Source: Deltaproteobacteria bacterium (GTDB lineage: Bacteria; Desulfobacterota; Desulfobacteria; Desulfobacterales; B30-G6). From it: DNA of 25,769 nt. This document shows, in pieces, positions 23,882 through 25,769 of this stretch (its first letter is position 1; the number at the start of each line of letters is the position of its first letter). A program made the translations under genes and the position numbers. Under the pieces are notes generated by a model. It made no database searches and was not told where the DNA came from. It saw only the letters and a list, made by a program, of their open reading frames with translations. The stretch lies in assembly GCA_003647375.1 (NCBI GenBank), contig QMMS01000026.1, positions 1-25,769 of the forward strand. Reading direction: 5' to 3'.

Positions 23882-24046
23882 TCAGATTTTGATTGGACGA
23901 TCACCAGGGAAACTGCCATCGTAAGAAATGGTTTCAACTTTACCACTAAAATCAAAAGAAAACAGAGTTGTCGAATTTGTCATTATATTACTCATTTCTC
24001 CGTCTGCCGATAGATAATTCTAATCTTTATCATTGCACATTTGTCA
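23882..24046 (-). pseudogene. Decayed 3' extension of the exported protein gene
   Basis: After the TGA at 24044-24046 the same frame meets a TAG nine codons later. It then runs 37 codons from ATG 23995 (GGAG nearby) through TLFSFDFSGKVETISYDGSF to a TGA at 23882-23884. The residues look like a genuine C-terminal beta-rich tail. Either the upstream gene carries two nonsense codons, or a separate 37-residue peptide is made. Nothing else is seen in 23825-24043. Confidence 0.35.
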
Positions 24047-24508
24047 TTTGGATCTGTCCAATAAAATGACACTAAGTCCTGCAGGTACTGAAGTAGAGTA
24101 TTTTTTTATTGCACTTATACTATAATAATGTATCTCACCAAAAGTCGGAATTGGTTCTTTCTTATCCATAAAATTCATTTCTTCTGCCGAATTATAATTC
24201 TCCATTTTTTCATCGAATTTAAGCTTACTTCTTAATGAGATCTCCTTGGCAACTAACCCATCGACATCCTTCTTCCTAATCAATTTTATTATTTCCCTTA
24301 TATCATCATCCTTAAGTACCACTTTTGATTTATCTATCTTAAATTTATCAACTTTTGATTCGTCATATTTCCATTCAAGTTCAATGTTTTCCTTGAATGC
24401 AACCCATTTTCCCGGTACATACTCCCAATAATCAGGAAGTTTTGCCATCTGATCGGAACAGCAAAAGATGAAGAGGGATGCCAAACATACAGCTATTAAT
24501 TTCTTCAA
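24044..24508 (-). CDS. Exported protein of unknown function, probable TTG start
   Basis: A 154-residue protein starting at TTG 24508, chosen because AAGGAG (24521-24516) lies 7 nt upstream and the product then begins MKKLIAVCLASLFIFCCSDQ, a clean signal peptide. Two cysteines at the cleavage point (FIFCCSDQ) suggest a lipoprotein, though the lipobox is not canonical. The mature chain is lysine- and glutamate-rich (ESKVDKFKIDKSKVVLKDDD), with a segment IREIIKLIRKKDVDGLVAKEI that looks like a helical repeat. No family was recognised. The gene is AT-rich like the acyltransferase next to it. Its reading frame seems to continue past the stop (separate entry), so the protein may be truncated. Confidence 0.68.
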   Translation of the reverse strand: MKKLIAVCLASLFIFCCSDQMAKLPDYWEYVPGKWVAFKENIELEWKYDESKVDKFKIDKSKVVLKDDDIREIIKLIRKKDVDGLVAKEISLRSKLKFDEKMENYNSAEEMNFMDKKEPIPTFGEIHYYSISAIKKYSTSVPAGLSVILLDRSK

Positions 24509-24660
24509 TTTAGGTCTCCTTACAATATGGACAGATAGCAATTGTCACCTCGGCTGGAACCGATGATAGATCATCTTACTAATTGGAAGTTAAGAAAATA
24601 TTGCCGATATGCCTTGGTTGTTCCCAAGGTGCTACGGGAGCTATTATCAATGCAAGATTG

Positions 24661-25749
24661 TTAACCCAAGTGACGACCAAGCGCATCTGCCATCCGGATG
24701 GCCTCTACGATCCCTTCGGGTGTCAAATCGAATCTCACGTTGTGCAAATAACTTTGTTTGTTATCAAATACCGGATGAATGGCTGCATCCAATTCCCTGT
24801 CTGTAACGCCCTCCAGACCGATCTGCGCCAATGTGGTCGGCAGCCCGACTGATCTGCAGAATGCGTACACTTCGTCTACCAACGGCTGTGGTCTGGTTTC
24901 AAGGAATAACCCGGCCAGGGTACCGAATGCCACTTTTTCGCCGTGATAATATGCGTGCGTGCCTTCCAGATTGCAGAGACAGTCATGAATGCCGTGTGCG
25001 GTTGAGAGACCACCTGATTCGAAACCAAGGCCGCTGAGAAGGGTATTGGCTTCTACAATGCACTCAAGCGCTGGACTTACCACATTGTTTTCACAAGCGA
25101 TCTTGGCTGTGCTGCCGTATGTTAAAAGGGTCTTGTAGCACGCTTCGGCAAGGGACATGATGGCCCTGAGATTGAACCCGCCGCATATGTTTCGGAAATT
25201 AGATCGATCACAGGTCTCCGCTTCAAACCATGTTGCAAGAGCGTCGCCCATTCCGGAAACAAGAAACCTTGCCGGTGCTTCAGCAATGATCCTCGTATCA
25301 ACCAGAACATAATCGGGATTGCTTGTGATGAAATAGTCGACAACAGAACCTTCGTTACTGTAGACGACACAAGCACTTGCGGTGGGTGCGTCTGTAGCGG
25401 CGATGGTAGGCGCTGCAATATACTTGACACCCAATTGTCTGGCAACCACCCTGGCGGTGTCAATGGTCTTCCCACCCCCCATGCCGATGATGAAATCATA
25501 GACGCCATCTCTTGCTATCTCGAGCACCCTGTTGATCTCATCCCAGGTGCACGCACCACTGAATTTCTCATAGTTGATTTCGCATATACTTTTCCAGGTT
25601 GAAAGGTTTTCCGGAACAATGCTCTTAACGGCCTTGTTCGTAGCGAGAAGAAAAACTCTTTTCTTTTTAAGTTCTTCAATTTCCCCGAGATTTCGGAGAA
25701 TATCCTTCCCCTGTATATAACACCCTGGGAAAAAGGCCTTTCGTATCAT
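24661..25749 (-). CDS. gldA: Glycerol dehydrogenase (iron-containing alcohol dehydrogenase family)
   Basis: A 362-residue NAD-dependent polyol dehydrogenase converting glycerol to dihydroxyacetone. The nucleotide site is IIGMGGGKTIDTAR (87-100), followed by the GldA-typical APTIAATDAPTASACVVYS (113-131). The metal ligands are Asp169 (SGMGDALATWFEA), His252 (STAHGIHD) and His269 (YYHGEKVAFG), which in GldA bind zinc. Length and the GFESGGLSTAHGIHD block match GldA closely. ATG 25749 has GGGAGG 8 nt upstream, giving a firm start, and the gene is complete just inside the window edge. Related dehydrogenases such as hydroxybutyrate or 1,2-propanediol enzymes share the fold, so substrate is likely but not certain. 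Confidence 0.92.
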   Translation of the reverse strand: MIRKAFFPGCYIQGKDILRNLGEIEELKKKRVFLLATNKAVKSIVPENLSTWKSICEINYEKFSGACTWDEINRVLEIARDGVYDFIIGMGGGKTIDTARVVARQLGVKYIAAPTIAATDAPTASACVVYSNEGSVVDYFITSNPDYVLVDTRIIAEAPARFLVSGMGDALATWFEAETCDRSNFRNICGGFNLRAIMSLAEACYKTLLTYGSTAKIACENNVVSPALECIVEANTLLSGLGFESGGLSTAHGIHDCLCNLEGTHAYYHGEKVAFGTLAGLFLETRPQPLVDEVYAFCRSVGLPTTLAQIGLEGVTDRELDAAIHPVFDNKQSYLHNVRFDLTPEGIVEAIRMADALGRHLG

Positions 25750-25769
25750 GGTTAACCCTCCCTTCTCAA

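Noticed and set aside
24610..24640. CCTTGG/CCAAGG hairpin downstream of gldA as a terminator.
   Set aside because: The stem is only six pairs and the T-rich stretch lies too far beyond it for a confident call.

Overview
The window looks like a chromosomal segment of a strictly anaerobic deltaproteobacterium, most likely a Desulfobacterales sulfate reducer. This is inferred from a tungstate-uptake operon headed by a TaoR-type (excisionase-HTH plus binding-protein domain) regulator, a UGA-containing GrdB-type selenoprotein, a REP-associated (RAYT) transposase with a C-terminal helical extension, moderate GC content and abundant intergenic palindromic repeats. No rRNA, tRNA or CRISPR array was seen.

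Layout. 1-2924 (+): the 3' end of a dihydropyrimidinase/hydantoinase, a GAF-GAF-GGDEF diguanylate cyclase and a DDAH-type dimethylargininase. 2998-3916 (-): a wrecked MFS transporter, frameshifted and missing its middle helices. 4328-8534 (+): an FbpABC-like ABC importer (binding protein, double-length permease, ATPase) with a palindrome-rich spacer after the binding protein. 8531-9337 (-): a HAD phosphatase. 9508-10597: a RAYT gene bracketed by about 28-bp inverted repeats.

10707-15524 (-) is the most interesting block. In transcription order it reads taoR, tupA, tupB, tupC and a GrdB-like selenoprotein whose in-frame UGA (11070-11072) is followed by a hairpin at the spacing expected of a bacterial SECIS. 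Three matched palindromes (arms ATAAAWTYGT, 3-bp spacer) lie before tupA, before tupB and before the selenoprotein gene. A second palindrome (GCGAC, 3 bp, GTCGC) lies in the tupA and tupB promoter regions. This suggests a tungsten-responsive regulon that includes a selenoprotein of unknown substrate.

15525-16110 holds a 266-bp long inverted repeat between taoR and a divergent pit-DUF47 phosphate-transport pair (16111-18024). 18362-20285 carries an alpha/beta hydrolase (-) and an unrecognised membrane protein (+) with a strong promoter placed so that the mRNA may be leaderless; an Asp/Glu racemase follows. 21076-25749 contains a Yip1-like membrane protein, two small ORFs, an AT-rich patch with a GNAT-type acyltransferase and an exported protein with a decayed 3' end, and a glycerol dehydrogenase.

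A recurrent intergenic element occurs three times (12684-12789, 13560-13726, 18025-18367), each time directly 3' of a gene and in that gene's orientation. Its full form ends in an array of about 18-nt units, each an ATG(A/T)C followed by a mini-hairpin whose stem sequence changes from unit to unit while pairing is kept. I know no name for this element.
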